A stretch of 64,000 nucleotides of DNA from Pseudomonas alcaliphila JAB1 (GTDB lineage Bacteria > Pseudomonadota > Gammaproteobacteria > Pseudomonadales > Pseudomonadaceae). Both the position numbers and the translations under genes were made by a program. Positions 38,714-49,231 of this stretch are shown here, piece after piece; the stretch's first letter is position 1; each line of letters opens with the position of its first letter. The stretch covers positions 248,001 to 312,000 of the forward strand of contig NZ_CP016162.1 in the NCBI RefSeq assembly GCF_001941865.1. Reading direction: 5' to 3'. The notes under the pieces are model-generated. The model did not search any database and was not told the origin of the DNA. It saw only the letters and a list, made by a program, of their open reading frames with translations.

Positions 38714-39957
38714 GACGCCTGATCTGGCTTCTGTTATTGCTGGCCATCGCCGCCGGGCTGTATCTGCTCAGTCTGGCCATCGAGGCCGACCGCGGTTATG
38801 TGCTGTTCGCCTACCAGGGCTTTCGCTACCAGTCCGGCCTGTGGGCATTCCTTGGCCTGCTGGTGGTCGTGGTGGTGCTGTACTACCTGGTCAAGTGGAC
38901 ACTGCGTTTGTTGCTCAGCTCGACACGGCTGGCCAACCCCTGGTCGCGTCTGCATCGCAACCGCCGTGTGCGCCTGGCTTCCGAGCAGGGCATGCTCGAC
39001 CTGGCCGAAGGTCGCTGGGCGCGTGCTCAGCGTCAACTGACCCGTGCCGCCGAAGCCGACAGTCAGCCGTTGATGTACTACCTCGGCGCTGCTCGTGCCG
39101 CCAGCAAGCTTGGCGATCACGAGCAGAGCGACGCATTGCTCGAGCGCGCACTGAACAAGCAACCCCAGGCCGAGCTGGCGATTGCCCTGACCCACGCCGA
39201 GCTGCAGCGTAACCGTGGCGACAGCGATGCGGCACTGGAAACCCTGCAGGCCATGCGTGAGCGCCACCCAGGCCATCATCTGGTGCTGCGACAATTGCAG
39301 CGTCTGTATCTGCAGCGCCAGGACTGGTCGGCACTGCTCGGCTTGCTGCCCGAGTTGCGCAAGGAAAAGGCGCTGCCCGCCGCAGAACTCGACGAACTGG
39401 AGCGCGAAACCTGGCGTGGTCGCCTGGCCGATGCCGGACTGGCTGGCCAGGGTCATGGCGAAACTGCACTTCAGCCGCTGACGCAAGCCTGGCAGCAGCT
39501 GTCCGCGCCACTGCGTCAGGAGCCTGAGCTGATCGCCACCTATGTCGAGCAACTGCGTCGACTGGGCGCGCAGGAAGAAGCCGAGGAAGTGCTGCGCAGC
39601 GCGCTCAAACGTGGTTACGACAGCCGTCTGGCGCGCTTCTACGGTGTGCTGCGTGGCGCCGACCCGGCGCGTCAGCTGCAAACGGCCGAACTCTGGCTCA
39701 AGCAGCATCCGCAGGATCCTGCCCTGTTGTTGACCCTGGGCCGTCTGAGCCTGCAGAACCAGTTGTGGGGCAAGGCGCGAGACTATTTCGAGACCAGTCT
39801 GAAGCTCGAGCGCCACCCGGAAACCTGCGCCGAGCTGGCGCGTCTGCTGGCGCAATTGGGCGAGTTGGAACGCAGCAATCAGCTGTTGCTGGAGAGCCTC
39901 GGCCTGTTGCATCAGGGCTTGCCACCGCTGCCGCAACCGCAGGGCGTGACAGCCTGA
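38710..39957 (+). CDS. hemY: HemY-like TPR membrane protein
   Basis: A 415-residue protein with two N-terminal membrane helices (MRRLIWLLLLLAIAAGLYLLSLAI and LWAFLGLLVVVVVLYYLVKW) and a C-terminal domain of tetratricopeptide-like helices (LTRAAEADSQPLMYYLGAARAASKLGDHEQSDALLERAL, ALLLTLGRLSLQNQLWGKARDYFETSLKLERHPETCAELARLLAQLG). It is the gamma-proteobacterial HemY, not protoporphyrinogen oxidase. It probably scaffolds haem-synthesis enzymes, but its molecular role is unproven. A hairpin follows at 40042-40061. Confidence 0.9.
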   Translation: MRRLIWLLLLLAIAAGLYLLSLAIEADRGYVLFAYQGFRYQSGLWAFLGLLVVVVVLYYLVKWTLRLLLSSTRLANPWSRLHRNRRVRLASEQGMLDLAEGRWARAQRQLTRAAEADSQPLMYYLGAARAASKLGDHEQSDALLERALNKQPQAELAIALTHAELQRNRGDSDAALETLQAMRERHPGHHLVLRQLQRLYLQRQDWSALLGLLPELRKEKALPAAELDELERETWRGRLADAGLAGQGHGETALQPLTQAWQQLSAPLRQEPELIATYVEQLRRLGAQEEAEEVLRSALKRGYDSRLARFYGVLRGADPARQLQTAELWLKQHPQDPALLLTLGRLSLQNQLWGKARDYFETSLKLERHPETCAELARLLAQLGELERSNQLLLESLGLLHQGLPPLPQPQGVTA

Positions 39958-40041
39958 ATGGATGCGGCTGATTGCCGCAGCGCACTCGCCGTACGGACGG
40001 AGGGGCGTTCGGGCATGATGAACAGCCTGCTCTGAGTCATG

Positions 40042-40070
40042 GGGCGCCTTGAAAGGCGCCCTCGCTTTCC
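40042..40070 (+). terminator. Probable terminator of the hemCD-hemX-hemY operon
   Basis: A nine-base stem GGGCGCCTT / AAGGCGCCC with a two-base loop, followed by the pyrimidine-rich TCGCTTTCCTCT. The T run is interrupted, so termination may be partial. Confidence 0.6.
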
Positions 40071-40108
40071 TCTACCGTACTGCCCTCGATTTCCCTCCCG
40101 GAGCCACC

Positions 40109-40600
40109 ATGCACTTGGCCAGCCCGCGTCCTCTGTTTTTCCTGGCATTCATCGGCTGCGTACTGCTGATGGCGGCTGCGTTGTACCTGGAACATGTCGT
40201 CGGCCTGGAACCCTGTCCGATGTGCGTGCTGCAGCGAATCTGCGTGATTCTGTTCGGCGTGGTCTGCCTGATCGCTGCGATCCATGGGCCGGGGAGTCTC
40301 GGTCGTCGCATCTACGCGGTGCTGGCACTGCTGTTCGCCGGCGCTGGCGCCGCTACCGCTGGCCGGCAGATCTGGCTGCAGAGCGTACCGGCCGATCAGC
40401 TCGAAGCCTGTCTGCCCAGCCTCGAGTTCATGATGGAAGCCCTGCCGATGCAGGACATCGTGCGCCTTGTGTTCCAGGGGAGCGCTGACTGTGCCGAGGT
40501 GAAGTGGACGCTGTTTGGCATGAGCATCCCCGAATGGAGCCTGCTCGGTTTCGTCGGCATGCTCGGTTTCTGCCTGTTCCAGCTGCTGCGTCGCAATTGA
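40109..40600 (+). CDS. dsbB: DsbB family disulfide bond formation protein (DsbH)
   Basis: DsbB reoxidises periplasmic DsbA and passes electrons to ubiquinone. The 163-residue protein has four membrane helices, the first periplasmic pair in EPCPMCVLQR and the second pair split between EACLPSLEFM and GSADCAEVKW. The start is the ATG after GGAGCC; the longer frame from 40049 runs through the upstream hairpin. The corresponding PAO1 gene is named dsbH, one of two DsbB paralogues. Confidence 0.92.
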   Translation: MHLASPRPLFFLAFIGCVLLMAAALYLEHVVGLEPCPMCVLQRICVILFGVVCLIAAIHGPGSLGRRIYAVLALLFAGAGAATAGRQIWLQSVPADQLEACLPSLEFMMEALPMQDIVRLVFQGSADCAEVKWTLFGMSIPEWSLLGFVGMLGFCLFQLLRRN

Positions 40601-40615
40601 GAATGCGAATTGCAC

Positions 40616-40638
40616 GAAGCCACGCGGGTCGTGGCTTC
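40616..40638. terminator. Hairpin downstream of dsbB
   Basis: A perfect nine-base stem GAAGCCACG / CGTGGCTTC with loop CGGGT, 15 bases past the dsbB stop. It has no T run, so it may be a Rho-linked or processing structure rather than a classical terminator. Confidence 0.5.
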
Positions 40639-40836
40639 GAGATTAAACGCTCGTATGAAACTTTCTCGCGGCGATGCCTTGATGGTGGGTGCCCACGAGC
40701 ATAATCTGGCTCGCACGCACCGCCGGAAAAATGCCATTTTGCGGTTGCCTTCCCAAGGCCAAGCACCGATTGACAGAAAAACGTCTCGGGAGCGGACGTA
40801 TAACAGGCATTATCGATAAGGGAAGCGAGGTTTATC

Positions 40837-41310
40837 ATGCTTGAGAGTTGCCAGAATGCACAGGAACGTTGGGGTGGGGTTCACCAGCTGATCGATCGCT
40901 GGCTGGGTGAACGCCGCGAACTTGTGCTGGCTTACACCGCCCTCACCAAGGCGCCGCAGGCGCCAGCCATCAACTGTGAGTCTCTGCAGGGTTTCTGCGA
41001 ATTGCTGGTGGACTACGTGTCTGCTGGTCACTTCGAGGTCTACGAGCAGTTGACCAACGAGGCCAAGGCCTTCAACGACCAGCGTGGTCTGGAGCTGGCC
41101 AAGCAGATCTACCCGCGTATCGAAGCCATTACGGCGGTCGCGCTGGCGTTCAATGACCACTGCGACAATGGCGATTGTCGCGACAGCACGTCGCTGGTGG
41201 CAGAGCTCAATCATCTGGGGCAGTTGCTGCACGAGCGCTTCGAATTGGAAGACTGCCTGATCGAAGTGCTGCACAACGCTCATCAGGAACAGGCCGCCGA
41301 AGCGCTCTGA
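40837..41310 (+). CDS. algQ: Rsd/AlgQ anti-sigma-70 factor
   Basis: AlgQ binds sigma-70 region 4 and lowers housekeeping transcription in stationary phase; in P. aeruginosa it also affects alginate and siderophore genes. The 157 residues are helical: [36 protein letters not shown], then [23 protein letters not shown] and [22 protein letters not shown]. The upstream 236-base gap has the hairpin at 40616 and a TTGACA at 40770, but the nearest TATAAC is 23 bases away, so no promoter is called. Confidence 0.95.
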   Translation: MLESCQNAQERWGGVHQLIDRWLGERRELVLAYTALTKAPQAPAINCESLQGFCELLVDYVSAGHFEVYEQLTNEAKAFNDQRGLELAKQIYPRIEAITAVALAFNDHCDNGDCRDSTSLVAELNHLGQLLHERFELEDCLIEVLHNAHQEQAAEAL

Positions 41311-41388
41311 GCCCTTGCTGGCAATGGTCCGGAGCACTCCGGGCCGTCAGGCTGACGCCAGTCAGTTAAGCGTCGGCGCATCAAATTT

Positions 41389-41471
41389 GTAGGAGCGGCG
41401 CCTCGCCGCGAATCAGGGCGGTGCGCACTTGAACGCACTTGAAAAACTTCGCCCCGGGGCGGGGCTCCTAC
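41389..41471. repeat. REP-like inverted pair (GTAGGAGCGGC family, diverged)
   Basis: GTAGGAGCGGCGCCTCGCC on the left and GGGGCGGGGCTCCTAC on the right form an imperfect inverted pair about 40 bases apart. It lies between the convergent algQ and FKBP genes. Confidence 0.7.
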
Positions 41472-41520
41472 GCAAGGCCGCTTCAGCAATCGGATCGGCA
41501 TCAGGCCGGCAGGCTGGCCT

Positions 41521-42168
41521 TCAGTCGGCCACGTCGAGCAGGCGTAGATCGAACACCAGTGGCGCATAGGGCGGTATCAGGTCGCCCGCACCTTCCTCCC
41601 CGTAAGCCTGATCCGATGGAATCACCAGGCGCCAGTGAGCGCCTTTCGGCATCTGCAGCAGTGCGCTGCGCCAGCCGCCGATCAGGCTGTCCAGGCGAAA
41701 CCACTGCGGTGTGCTGCTCTCGTCGAAGACGCTGCCGTCCGCCAGTTCGCCGCGGTAGCTCACCTGTACTCGGCTGCGAGCGGTGGGCATGGGACCGCTG
41801 CCAGGGCTCAGTTCGGTCACCAGTACGCCGTTGGCCAGCGCCCGTACGTCAGGGCGGCGACGTTGCTCGGCGAGAAAACGCTGCTCGGCCTCGATAGCTT
41901 TGCTCTGGCGCTGTGGCGAGGCTTCGATACGCGCTTCGTGCTCATCGAGCAGTTGCTCGATCCGGCTGGCGTCGAGGCGCAGGGGCTTGCCCTCGTAGGC
42001 CTGGCGCAAGCCTTCGAGCAACTCGCTCAGCGGCAGGTCTGGCACCTCGTCGTGCAGGCGCTCGCCAAGACGCACGCCGAGGCTGTAGGCCAGATCCTGC
42101 TGGTGCTGGTCAGCCTGTACGCCCAGGCTGCAGCAGATAGCGAGGGCGGCTAGTACGGCGCGGCTCAT
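41521..42168 (-). CDS. FKBP-type peptidyl-prolyl isomerase, exported
   Basis: A 215-residue precursor with signal peptide MSRAVLAALAICCSLGVQA, an N-terminal helical dimerisation segment (LAYSLGVRLGERLHDEVPDLPLSELLEGLRQAYEGKPLRL) and a C-terminal FKBP domain (VQVSYRGELADGSVFDESSTPQWFRLDSLIGGWRSALLQMPKGAHWRLVIPSDQAYGEEGAGDLIPPYAPLVFDLRLLDV). It is MIP/FkpA-like and should assist protein folding in the periplasm. It is divergent from algP. Confidence 0.92.
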   Translation of the reverse strand: MSRAVLAALAICCSLGVQADQHQQDLAYSLGVRLGERLHDEVPDLPLSELLEGLRQAYEGKPLRLDASRIEQLLDEHEARIEASPQRQSKAIEAEQRFLAEQRRRPDVRALANGVLVTELSPGSGPMPTARSRVQVSYRGELADGSVFDESSTPQWFRLDSLIGGWRSALLQMPKGAHWRLVIPSDQAYGEEGAGDLIPPYAPLVFDLRLLDVAD

Positions 42169-42283
42169 TACGGTGTCTCCCGATCAAGATGCTTAGGGGC
42201 TGTTGAGGTTACGCGGCGCCGCAGCGTGCGCTGAAACGGCAAAAGGCTTTGGCGATTATGCCAGCGCGGTTCGGCATCTGCTC

Positions 42284-42310
42284 GGCTCGCCAAAAGGCCT
42301 ATGGCGAGCC
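42284..42310. repeat. Hairpin in the algP leader
   Basis: GGCTCGCC and GGCGAGCC are perfect eight-base arms around AAAAGGCCTAT, about 50 bases before the algP start. A related CAAAAGGCTTTGGCGA occurs 40 bases upstream as a direct repeat. Confidence 0.45.
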
Positions 42311-42361
42311 CTCGCGGCTGCGTCTAGTATGGGCGCGTTCACATCCGCCTGGAGGCGCGCC

Positions 42362-43324
42362 ATGTCGGCCAAGAAGAAGTCCATCACTACCCCGTTGCAC
42401 CTGCTGCACCAACTGTCTGCCAGCCTGCTCGAACACCTGGAAAATGCCTGCTCGCAAGCGCTGATCGACGCCGAGAAACTGCTCGCCAAGCTGGAGAAAC
42501 AGCGCGGCAAGGCGCAGGAAAAACTGCACAAGGCTCGCAGCAAGCTGCAGGACGCTGCTGTTGCCGGCAAGGCCAAGGCGCAAGCCAAAGCCAAGGACGC
42601 AGTCGCCGAGTTGGAGGAGCTGCTCGACGCGCTCAAGGCCAGCCAGAGCGAAACCCGCACCTACATCGCCCAGCTCAAGCGTGATGCCCAGGAAAGCCTG
42701 AAGCTGGCACAGGGCGTAGGCAAAGTGAAGGAAGCCGCTGGTAAGGCGCTGGATGTACGCGAGGCCAAAGCCGCCGCTCCGGCCGCCAAGCCGGCCAGCA
42801 AGCCGGTCGCGGCGAAGAAGCCTGCTGCTGCGAAGACGCCCGTGAAGAAAGCCCCGGCCAAACCGGCTGCTGCCAAACCGGCGAGCAAACCCGTCGCCAA
42901 GCCAGTAGCGAAACCGGCGGCAGCCAGCAAACCTGCGGCTAAGCCAGCTGCCAGCAAGGCTGTTGCGGCAAAACCCGCTGCGCCGAAAGCTGCCGCCAAG
43001 CCCGCTGCCGCCAAGCCAGTCGCCAAACCGGCAGCCAAGCCTGCTGCAGCAAAAGCACCGGCCAAGCCCGCAGCAGCCAGTAAACCGGTCGCCAAACCCG
43101 CTGCTAAGCCGGCTGCCAAGGCCACGCCTGCAAAACCCGCGAGCAAACCGGTCAGCAAGCCGGCTGCGGTGAAGAAACCAGCCGCTGCCAAGGCTCCGGC
43201 GAAGAAGGCTCCGGCCAAGCCAGCAGTTGCCAAGCCAGTCGCCGCAGCGGTTGCTCCGGCCGCCCCTGCTGCTCCTGCGACCACCAATGGGGCCACCGCC
43301 CCGGGTACTCCGAGCGCGTCCTAA
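42362..43324 (+). CDS. algP: AlgP histone H1-like protein
   Basis: AlgP is a DNA-binding, histone-like regulator linked to alginate expression. The 320-residue protein has an N-terminal helical domain of about 125 residues (MSAKKKSITTPLHLLHQLSASLLEHLENACSQALIDAEKLLAKLEKQRGKAQEKL) and a C-terminal ~190-residue tail built of degenerate KPAA/KPV(A)K repeats. At the DNA level the tail is a long run of GCC/AAG/CCG-rich near-repeats likely to vary in length between strains. The start MSAKKKS is chosen over an ATG at 42203 because it matches known AlgP. Its TAA overlaps the stop of the convergent gene. Confidence 0.9.
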   Translation: MSAKKKSITTPLHLLHQLSASLLEHLENACSQALIDAEKLLAKLEKQRGKAQEKLHKARSKLQDAAVAGKAKAQAKAKDAVAELEELLDALKASQSETRTYIAQLKRDAQESLKLAQGVGKVKEAAGKALDVREAKAAAPAAKPASKPVAAKKPAAAKTPVKKAPAKPAAAKPASKPVAKPVAKPAAASKPAAKPAASKAVAAKPAAPKAAAKPAAAKPVAKPAAKPAAAKAPAKPAAASKPVAKPAAKPAAKATPAKPASKPVSKPAAVKKPAAAKAPAKKAPAKPAVAKPVAAAVAPAAPAAPATTNGATAPGTPSAS

Positions 43325-43764
43325 GGGTGATCAACGGCGCCGCGTAGCACCTGCAGCGCGGCGCTGTTCCCTCCGGCCAGGCGAATCAGCCAATCGTCTC
43401 CGCCTGCCTCGTTTGGCCAGTTCTCGGCCAGCGCCTGCAAACGATCGAGCAATACCCGCTCGGCCTGCAGTTCCAGCTTCTTGACCTGCTCACGTAAGGC
43501 TGCGAGTTCCGCATCCTGGCTTGCGTTTGCGCGCCAGTCCTGGCGTACCTGACGCAAGGGTGCGATCACCTCGCGTTGCCAAGGGGCAGCTGCTTGCTGC
43601 AGTGCCTGCAGGCGCTCATCCAGGCAGCGCACACCGCGCCGCTGCAACCAGGCACCGGTCAGCAGCAGGCAAACGTCACTGCCTGTTTCCTGCAACTCCA
43701 GGCAGGCCTGTTCCACGCCTGCTCTGGCGTAGAGTTCGAGGGCGAAATTCCACAGATCCTGCAC
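43321..43764 (-). CDS. TIGR02444 family protein (DUF2390)
   Basis: A 147-residue helical protein beginning LWNFALELYARAGVEQACLELQETGSDVCLLLTGAWLQRRGVRCLDERLQALQQAAAPWQREVIAPLRQVRQDW, which is the TIGR02444/DUF2390 pattern. The function is unknown. The family is regularly found next to yheS in pseudomonads. Its stop codon shares the tetranucleotide CTAA with the algP stop. It is divergent from yheS with only 38 bases between starts. Confidence 0.85.
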   Translation of the reverse strand: MQDLWNFALELYARAGVEQACLELQETGSDVCLLLTGAWLQRRGVRCLDERLQALQQAAAPWQREVIAPLRQVRQDWRANASQDAELAALREQVKKLELQAERVLLDRLQALAENWPNEAGGDDWLIRLAGGNSAALQVLRGAVDHP

Positions 43765-43802
43765 GCGGCCTCCGGGGCGATTTGGTAGACTCCGCCGCCA
43801 TT

Positions 43803-45715
<1,913 letters not shown>

Positions 45716-45716
<1 letters not shown>

Positions 45717-46255
45717 TGGAACAGCTTGAACTGCTGGCGGCCTGGCGCGACCCACTGATTCGCACCGGCCAGGTGTTGCTGATTATCGTGCTTGCCTGGA
45801 TCGCCCAGCGCATTCTCACCCGTGCCATCAGCCGCCTCGGGGCGCGTTACAGCCTGCTGCCGCCAGAAGTACTGCAGCCGCTGCGCGGGCTGGTGCGTTG
45901 GCTGATCATGGGCAGCGCTCTGCTCATGGTGCTGGAGCGCCTGGGTGTTTCCGCGACCGTGCTGTGGACGGCGCTGACCGGCTTCACCGCGGTTGCCGCG
46001 GTGGCGTTCTTCGCCATCTGGAGCGTGCTGTCGAACATGTTCTGCGCGCTGCTGATCTTCACCATGGGGCCGTTTCGTATCGGCGATACGGTCGAGGTGA
46101 TCGACAGTGCCGACAAGCCAGGCGTCAAAGGCCGGGTCATCGCCATCAACCTGTTTTACACCACCCTGCAGGACCTCAGTGAGGAGGCTGCCGGCGCCGT
46201 GTTGCAGGTGCCCAACAGCCTGTTCTTCCAGAGGTCGGTGCGCCGCTGGCGCTGA
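45716..46255 (+). CDS. Short MscS-like mechanosensitive channel family protein
   Basis: A 179-residue membrane protein with two or three hydrophobic helices and an MscS-like core (LGVSATVLWTALTGFTAVAAVAFFAIWSVLSNMFCALLIFTMGPFRIGDTVEVIDSADKPGVKGRVIAINLFYTTLQ, then VLQVPNSLFFQRSVRRW). It retains the pore helix and beta domain but lacks the C-terminal alpha/beta cage of full MscS. Ordinary small family members are known in pseudomonads. It is coupled to yheS by a one-base overlap. Confidence 0.85.
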
Positions 46256-46331
46256 CCGACTGGTCGAGGCACTGGAGCAGGAGTAGGCTGTGCCGCTCTT
46301 CCCCTGAATTCAGCTTCTCGAGGTACGCATC

Positions 46332-46964
46332 ATGGCATTGGAAACCTGGCTCGCTTTCTTCGTCGCCTGCTGGGTGATCAGCCTGTCGCCGGGTGCTGGT
46401 GCCGTGGCCTCGATGTCGGCCGGTATGCAGTACGGCTTCTGGCGCGGCTACTGGAACGCGCTTGGCCTGCAGCTCGGTCTGGCGCTGCAGATCGCCATTG
46501 TTGCCGCGGGTGTGGGCGCCATCCTGGCGACCTCGGCCCTGGCCTTCAGCCTGATCAAGTGGTTCGGCGTGGCCTATCTGGTGTTCCTCGCTTACAAACA
46601 GTGGGTCGCCCTGCCCAGCGATCTGGATGCCGGCGCGGCCGAGCGTCCTATCGGCCGGCCGCTGACCCTGGTGTTGCGTGGCTTTCTGGTCAACTTCAGC
46701 AACCCCAAGGCCATCGTCTTCATGCTCGCGGTGCTGCCGCAGTTCATCAATCCGCATGCGCCGCTGGTAGCGCAGTATCTGGTCATGGGCGTGACCATGA
46801 TCATCGTCGATCTGATCGTCATGGCCGGTTACACCGGCCTTGCCTCGCGAGTGCTGCGCCTGCTGCGCACACCCCGCCAGCAGCGGGTGATGAATCGCAG
46901 TTTCGCCGCCCTGTTCGCAGCTGCGGCCGGCCTGTTGGCGACGGTCAAGCGCGCGGCAGTCTGA
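46332..46964 (+). CDS. LysE/RhtB family amino acid exporter
   Basis: A 210-residue inner-membrane protein with six predicted helices. Family motifs are FFVACWVISLSPGAGAVASMSAGMQYGFWRGYWNALGLQLGL and GFLVNFSNPKAIVFMLAVLPQFINP. LysE/RhtB exporters remove excess amino acids such as lysine, homoserine or threonine; which one applies here is not shown. An upstream AGCTTCTCGAGG contains a weak ribosome site. It appears to be a single-gene unit. Confidence 0.88.
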   Translation: MALETWLAFFVACWVISLSPGAGAVASMSAGMQYGFWRGYWNALGLQLGLALQIAIVAAGVGAILATSALAFSLIKWFGVAYLVFLAYKQWVALPSDLDAGAAERPIGRPLTLVLRGFLVNFSNPKAIVFMLAVLPQFINPHAPLVAQYLVMGVTMIIVDLIVMAGYTGLASRVLRLLRTPRQQRVMNRSFAALFAAAAGLLATVKRAAV

Positions 46965-47214
46965 GTCTCGGTCGCTATCGTTCAACGCTGGCCGATGGCG
47001 TTTGCCAGGGATGTTCTGAAAAAGCCATTCATCATCACTCCCGCGAGGGTGGGAGCCCAGGTGATTCGCAGGTTCTGCATGCCCGCCTGTGCGGGCAAGG
47101 CGGTCTTTCAGGTTCCGCTCGGCAGTTTGTTACTGAATATTTCATATTCTTCTTGTGCTCAATCGTTAGGCCAGCAACAATTTAATGCCACCCATTCTCG
47201 TTTGGGATGCATTA
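46965..47214. promoter_or_regulatory. Region upstream of FTR1 with two inverted repeats
   Basis: The 250-base gap contains GAATAT-TTC-ATATTC, a perfect 6-3-6 palindrome at 47135-47149. At 47182-47215 a stem-loop forms from TTAATGC and GCATTAA with an inner CCA/TGG pair and a symmetric 3x3 internal loop, and the FTR1 start codon follows at its foot. No convincing Fur box was found. The left part has CCCGCCTGTGCGGGC, a short palindrome of unknown role. Confidence 0.5.
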
Positions 47215-49104
47215 ATGACCCGCTTTCGCTTCTCTCTTTCCTGGCTGATGCTGCCTTTGCTGGCCAGCCTGAGCTTTCTCGCCATTGGCGAGCCCCTCGA
47301 CGGTGCCGCACAGGCGTTGCACCTGATCGGTTACATCGGCGCTGATTACCCGGCCACCGTTGCGGGCGGTCAGGTTATCGATGCCGGTGAATATCAGGAG
47401 CAACTGGAGTTTCTCGATGTACTGCAGGGCCTGATCGTCGCCTTGCCCGCTCAGGCCGGCCGCGCCGAGCTGGAGCAGGGCGTCAGCAATCTGCGTCAGG
47501 CGATTGCTCAGCGCCAGCCGGGCGAGGAGGTTGCTGGCGCCGCCCGCAAACTGGGCGCACGTCTGGCCGAGCTCTATCAGGTGGTGCAGAGCCCAGTACT
47601 GACGCCGGACCCGGAACGTGGCGCGCCGCTCTACGCTCAGCATTGCTCGGTGTGCCACGGCGATACCGGCCTGGGCGATGGACCTGCCGGTATCGGCCTG
47701 GAGCCAGCACCGGCCAATCTGCGTGATGCCACGCGTCTGGATCGGCTGAGCCTTTACGATCTCTACAACACCCTCGGTCTGGGCATCGAAGGCACCGATA
47801 TGCCGGCCTTCGCCGATCAGCTCGACGACCGTCAACGCTGGGATCTGGCTGCCTACATCGCCGGTTTCACAACAGCACCGGTGCAGAGCCAGACACGCTT
47901 CGCCATGAGCGAGCTGGCAGGGCGTACGCCTGCCGAGATCGCCGCCACCGGCGGCGATGTCGCCGCGTTCCGCGCCCTGCGTGCTCATCCGGTAGTGGAG
48001 CAGCGTGGTCCGCAGCAGCTCATCGGTTACACCCGCGCGACCCTGGAGCGCAGCCTGCAGGCTTATCGCGAGGGTGATCGCGAGCAGGCTTATGACCTCT
48101 CCGTAGGTGCCTATCTGGAAGGCTTCGAACTGGTCGAAAGCGCTCTCGACAACCTCGATGCCGCGCAGCGCAAGACCACCGAGCGCGCCCTGATGGCTTA
48201 TCGGCAAGCGCTGCAGGATGGCGCCAGCGTCGCGCAGGCTGCTCAGGCACTGGAGCAGGCCAAGGTCGAGCTGGACAAGTCCGCTGCACTGCTGGCCGAT
48301 GGCGCCATGGACGACAGCCTGAGCTTCTTCGCCAGTCTGCTGATTCTGCTACGCGAGGGGCTGGAGGCGATTCTGGTGCTGGCGGCGATTCTCGCCTTCC
48401 TGCGCAATACCGGGCAGCAGCAGGCGGTACGCAGTGTGCACATCGGCTGGGGTCTGGCACTGCTCGCCGGTGTCGCGACCTGGGCGGTGGCGGCCTACCT
48501 GATCGACATCAGCGGCGCCCAGCGTGAACTGCTGGAGGGCGCCACGGCGCTGTTCGCCAGCGTGGTACTGCTGTGGGTCGGCGTTTGGATGCATGATCGT
48601 CGCCACGCTGCGGCCTGGCAGGATTACATCAAGAGCAGCCTGGTCGGCGGTGGTGGCCGTTTCGGCTTCGCCATGCTGGCGTTCTTCTCGGTCTATCGCG
48701 AGCTGTTCGAAGTGATCCTGTTCTACGAAACCCTCTGGCTGCAGGCCGGCCCTGCCGGGCACGGTGCGGTGCTGGTCGGCGCCGCTGCCGCGCTGGTGCT
48801 GCTGATCGGCCTGGCCTGGGTGATCCTGCGCGGCTCGCGCACACTGCCGCTGGCGGCCTTCTTCGGCGTCAACGCAGTGCTGCTATGCGTGCTCTCCGTG
48901 GTCTTCGCTGGCCATGGCGTGGCCGCGTTGCAGGAGGCCGGCGTGCTCGGCACGCGTCCGGTGGCCTTCTTCGAGTTCGACTGGCTGGGCATTCATGCCG
49001 ATGCCTGGAGCCTGTCGGCGCAGGGCCTGGCGCTGGTCGGTATCACCCTGCTGTACGGGCGCAGCCTGCTAGGGGAGCGTCGACGCATGGTCGAGCAGGC
49101 CTAG
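47215..49104 (+). CDS. Cytochrome c/FTR1 fusion iron permease
   Basis: A 629-residue protein that joins a periplasmic c-type cytochrome to an FTR1-type iron permease. A signal peptide-like N-terminus is followed by a helical region, the haem site HCSVCHGDTGLGDGPAG at about residue 150, and a helical stalk. The seven-helix permease then carries LLREGLEAILVLAAILAF and YRELFEVILFYETLW, the two REXXE-type iron motifs. The cytochrome presumably oxidises Fe2+ before transport of Fe3+, as in other fused or EfeUOB-like systems; that mechanism is inferred. The ATG at 47215 follows GGGA; an ATG at 47185 would lie inside the hairpin. Confidence 0.87.
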   Translation: MTRFRFSLSWLMLPLLASLSFLAIGEPLDGAAQALHLIGYIGADYPATVAGGQVIDAGEYQEQLEFLDVLQGLIVALPAQAGRAELEQGVSNLRQAIAQRQPGEEVAGAARKLGARLAELYQVVQSPVLTPDPERGAPLYAQHCSVCHGDTGLGDGPAGIGLEPAPANLRDATRLDRLSLYDLYNTLGLGIEGTDMPAFADQLDDRQRWDLAAYIAGFTTAPVQSQTRFAMSELAGRTPAEIAATGGDVAAFRALRAHPVVEQRGPQQLIGYTRATLERSLQAYREGDREQAYDLSVGAYLEGFELVESALDNLDAAQRKTTERALMAYRQALQDGASVAQAAQALEQAKVELDKSAALLADGAMDDSLSFFASLLILLREGLEAILVLAAILAFLRNTGQQQAVRSVHIGWGLALLAGVATWAVAAYLIDISGAQRELLEGATALFASVVLLWVGVWMHDRRHAAAWQDYIKSSLVGGGGRFGFAMLAFFSVYRELFEVILFYETLWLQAGPAGHGAVLVGAAAALVLLIGLAWVILRGSRTLPLAAFFGVNAVLLCVLSVVFAGHGVAALQEAGVLGTRPVAFFEFDWLGIHADAWSLSAQGLALVGITLLYGRSLLGERRRMVEQA

Positions 49105-49122
49105 ACAGCCGAATCAGGTTTG

Positions 49123-49156
49123 AACGAGGGCGAGCTTTGCCCGCCCTCGTTGTGTC
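49123..49156 (+). terminator. Terminator after the FTR1 gene
   Basis: A perfect ten-base stem AACGAGGGCG / CGCCCTCGTT around AGCTTTGCC, followed by the weak TGTGTC tail. Confidence 0.65.
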
Positions 49157-49231
49157 ATAGCGTGAACCGCCGCTACGACAGCTGGTCTCAGTGCACCTAG
49201 GCTGCTTCCAATTCCTCTGCCGAGTGCGCGC

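Noticed and set aside
40770..40804. TTGACA and TATAAC as an algQ promoter
   Set aside because: The spacing is 23 bases, outside the usual 16-18.
42661..43296. A 211-codon Ala/Gly/Leu-rich frame antisense to the algP tail
   Set aside because: Its apparent hydrophobicity comes from reading the KPAA repeats backwards.
47185..47210. Fur box before the FTR1 fusion gene
   Set aside because: CATTCTCGTTTG loosely resembles a half site, but no 7-1-7 inverted arrangement is present.
47185..47214. Upstream ATG for the FTR1 fusion gene
   Set aside because: It would lie inside the stem-loop and gives a start with no ribosome site; the ATG at 47215 begins a proper signal-peptide-like N-terminus.
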